From contig NZ_CP110973.1 in NCBI RefSeq assembly GCF_026248825.1, positions 806,001-870,000 of the forward strand: a DNA stretch of 64,000 nt, given 5' to 3'. The translations under genes were made by a program, and so were the position numbers. Shown piece after piece: positions 62,478 through 64,000 of this stretch. Each line of letters opens with the position of its first letter. Position 1 is the first letter of the stretch. Below the pieces are notes generated by a model. The model was given only the letters and a program-made list of their open reading frames with translations, was not told the origin of the DNA and searched no databases. The stretch comes from Larkinella insperata (GTDB lineage: Bacteria; Bacteroidota; Bacteroidia; Cytophagales; Spirosomataceae).

Positions 62478-63086
62478 TAATATCCTAGGGGTAGGTTAAA
62501 TCCTTATAACTTTGACCCGCGCGACCGCTTACACTCTTGAAAAAAATCGGTGTCAAAACTCAAAGGGGAAGTAGCACCTGTGCTGAGGTATAACCTTGTT
62601 TAACAATAGGTTGACTGGAAACATTTTTGTCTGCTAATTGCAAAAATGATGTCTTTAGCCCGGCTATCGGTCAGAATATTGTAGGAATACTTTGTGAGTA
62701 GGAAGTCAGCTACACGGCTGGCTTTTTTGTTGTCTATGTTTTTCACGAGGGTGCATGATTAATCTTTGGTTAGCTATACAAAACCTGTACATACAAGTGC
62801 TTCCGCTATTGCCAGCTGAAACCTTCAGAATATAAAAGTCCGGAGCCAAATACTCACGCGGCTCGATGAGTTGCTCGGATCTTTTTTGTATAACTAATTT
62901 TAATGTCAATTCAGGACCAGTTGTTGAGAACCTTAAAGCAATCACATTCTTTGTTTTGCTCACTTAATATCAATCCCGGCTTTTACCTTAAACTAACTTT
63001 ACAAAAAAGTGCAGCATATTAAACATGATTAGAAGAACGTAACTAAATGGATTTATTTACATTCGTTATCGCTAGTTATCTACCGT
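62478..63086. other. Right-border intergenic region
   Basis: This 609-bp stretch contains a probable terminator at 62705-62728. A minus-strand frame at 62706-62963 (GTG start) encodes EYLAPDFYILKVSAGN, faintly like a T9SS sorting tail, so it may be the scrap of a decayed gene. AGCAC-ct-GTGCT and other small dyads occur. The island's right end is expected in or near this region, but I found no matching repeat of the left border. Confidence 0.4.
62705..62728 (+). terminator. Probable rho-independent terminator
   Basis: GTCAGC (62705-62710) pairs with GCTGGC (62717-62722), with one G-U pair, around loop TACACG, followed by TTTTTT (62723-62728). It would end transcripts coming from the small gene at 62181 or from the right end of the island. 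Confidence 0.6.
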
Positions 63087-64000
63087 ATGCGAAATTTTTT
63101 ATCGATCTTTTTTATACTGCTTTGCCTTTTGTCAGGCTGTAAAAAACGCCAACCAGATATTGACCCAGTTACTCCACCAGCGACTTATACTTTATACGGA
63201 TCTGATGAATTAACTTGCTATGCTATCAATGCTAGTACTGGACTTAAACGCTGGGTTTTTAAAAGCGAGTATAGCCTTGTAGGCCCTCCCCATGTCAAAA
63301 ACGGTATGGTTTTCTTAAAAACCGAGGAAAGCTTATTTGCACTTGATGCTGTTACTGGCACGAAACGTTGGGAATCAAAAACCCGACCCGTGCTTTTTAC
63401 AATTACCGACAAGGTGGTATATATAGTCAATTCCAAAAGAAAGCTTTATGCACTTGATGCTATCACTGGCACGAAAAAATGGGAGTTCACCTCGGACTTG
63501 AACGGAACGGCTTATACAATGTCTCCAACCATAGCCAATGGTTTGGTTTACTGGGTACCTATGCAAATACAATCTATGCTCTTGATGCAGTATCGGGCAC
63601 AGTAAAGTGGAAACTGACTGATATGCCTCCAAAGGATGTGCATCTTAAAATAAGCAACGGGCTCTTGTATACGACTAGCGATTACATTACAAAAGTTCGA
63701 GCTTATAATGCCTCGACCGGCGTTAAATTGTGGGAGTTTGAACTAGGCGATTATAGGTCCAAAGCCTCGGATCCGCTTCTTAGCAACGGAACACTATATG
63801 TGGTTATTGCCGGAAAACTATTCTCTTTGGATGCTACAACAGGTACAAAGAAGTGGGAGTATACTGCTAGCAAAGGTCTTTTTGATGCACCCCCGACTCT
63901 GGCAGATGGTGTCTTATATGCGACTACTGATTCAAAGACCTTACATAGCATTGAGGCTGCAACGGGGAGGGAGTTACTAGAGTCTCCTATAGGGCTAGAT
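63087..64000 (+). pseudogene. Beta-propeller lipoprotein gene with one-base frameshift, right end missing
   Basis: The frame starts at the ATG MRNFLSIFFILLCLLSGC (lipobox LLSGC). Repeats like LFALDAVTGTKRW and LYALDAITGTKKW, as in the 57186-58322 protein, continue to NGLVYW near 63555 and then end in an unrelated short tail. Reading on one base earlier, the open frame GTYANTIYALDAVSGTVKW continues without a stop to the window end with four more repeats. One G seems missing in the GGG run at 63553-63555. This is a true frameshift or an assembly error; if repaired, it is a second eight-bladed-type lipoprotein. Confidence 0.8.

Larger units (their letters stand above)
37840..62700. mobile_element. 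Mosaic mobile island: satellite-like or degraded prophage
   Basis: This is the stretch between mnmE and the second propeller lipoprotein gene. It carries an integrase with an excisionase-like gene at the left end, a phage-type replication unit, a small terminase, HNH nuclease, orphan tape-measure gene, several AT-rich unknown genes and a second, divergent recombinase at the right. Base composition changes abruptly several times inside it. I could not find flanking direct repeats, so both borders are approximate, and two nested or adjacent elements are possible. Confidence 0.6.

Noticed and set aside
45671..62505. 12-bp match GGTTAAATCCTT before terS and near 62494
   Set aside because: Too short to be meaningful; chance matches of this length are common in the window.
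62706..62963. 85-codon minus-strand frame in the right-border gap
   Set aside because: GTG start, overlaps a terminator, and only faint likeness to a T9SS tail; kept as a note, not as a gene.

Overview
The window looks like a chromosome segment of a Bacteroidota bacterium of the order Cytophagales, most likely the Spirosoma/Larkinella group. The evidence is a SusC-type TonB-dependent receptor, a type IX secretion (T9SS) sorting tail, 7TMR-DISM and NarL-type histidine kinases, MpaB-family oxygenases, an LIC_10190-type membrane protein, a TAnnTTTG-type promoter element and few clear Shine-Dalgarno sites. The genus is an inference.

Positions 1-37834 are host backbone. It starts with the N-terminal third of a SusC receptor (minus) and a two-component pair (sensor kinase and LuxR-type regulator, minus). 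A tightly packed plus-strand operon follows: an MpaB-like haem oxygenase, a PaxB/Pyr4-like transmembrane terpene cyclase homologue and a 7TMR-DISM histidine kinase. Next come a giant PVC-type cytochrome/HEAT lipoprotein and a CotH-domain T9SS cargo protein. Then there is a glycosyltransferase and membrane-protein pair, a tandem SGNH hydrolase, an NmrA-like reductase, a serine hydrolase, an AraC regulator, an arginyltransferase-like gene, and a TPP-riboswitch-controlled thiamin salvage operon (thiM-thiE-thiD-tenA). The stretch ends with fabF, ggt, an ABC permease, a second MpaB-like gene and mnmE.

Positions of about 37840-62700 are a mosaic mobile island inserted after mnmE. The left half is a compact replication unit: excisionase-like HTH, tyrosine integrase, an unknown gene, a helically phased repeat array, a second HTH, a VRR-NUC nuclease, an SF3-type helicase, an iteron-like TTGTAAC array, a BT4734-like primase protein and a P27-family small terminase. 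No large terminase, portal, capsid or tail-sheath genes are visible. The middle has small membrane and secreted proteins, an HNH nuclease, a DUF4760 protein and an orphan tape-measure protein. The right half is AT-rich: unknown genes, membrane-anchored coiled-coil proteins (one with a GIY-YIG-like nuclease domain), an eight-repeat beta-propeller lipoprotein, a small probable ribbon-helix-helix protein, two coupled unknown genes sharing a motif block, and a tyrosine recombinase with substituted catalytic residues. The unit from integrase to small terminase resembles the gene order of phage satellites (integrase, regulator, primase, origin, TerS) more than a full prophage.

The window closes with a second beta-propeller lipoprotein gene carrying an apparent one-base frameshift and running off the right edge. 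No tRNA, rRNA, CRISPR array or intact insertion sequence was recognised.
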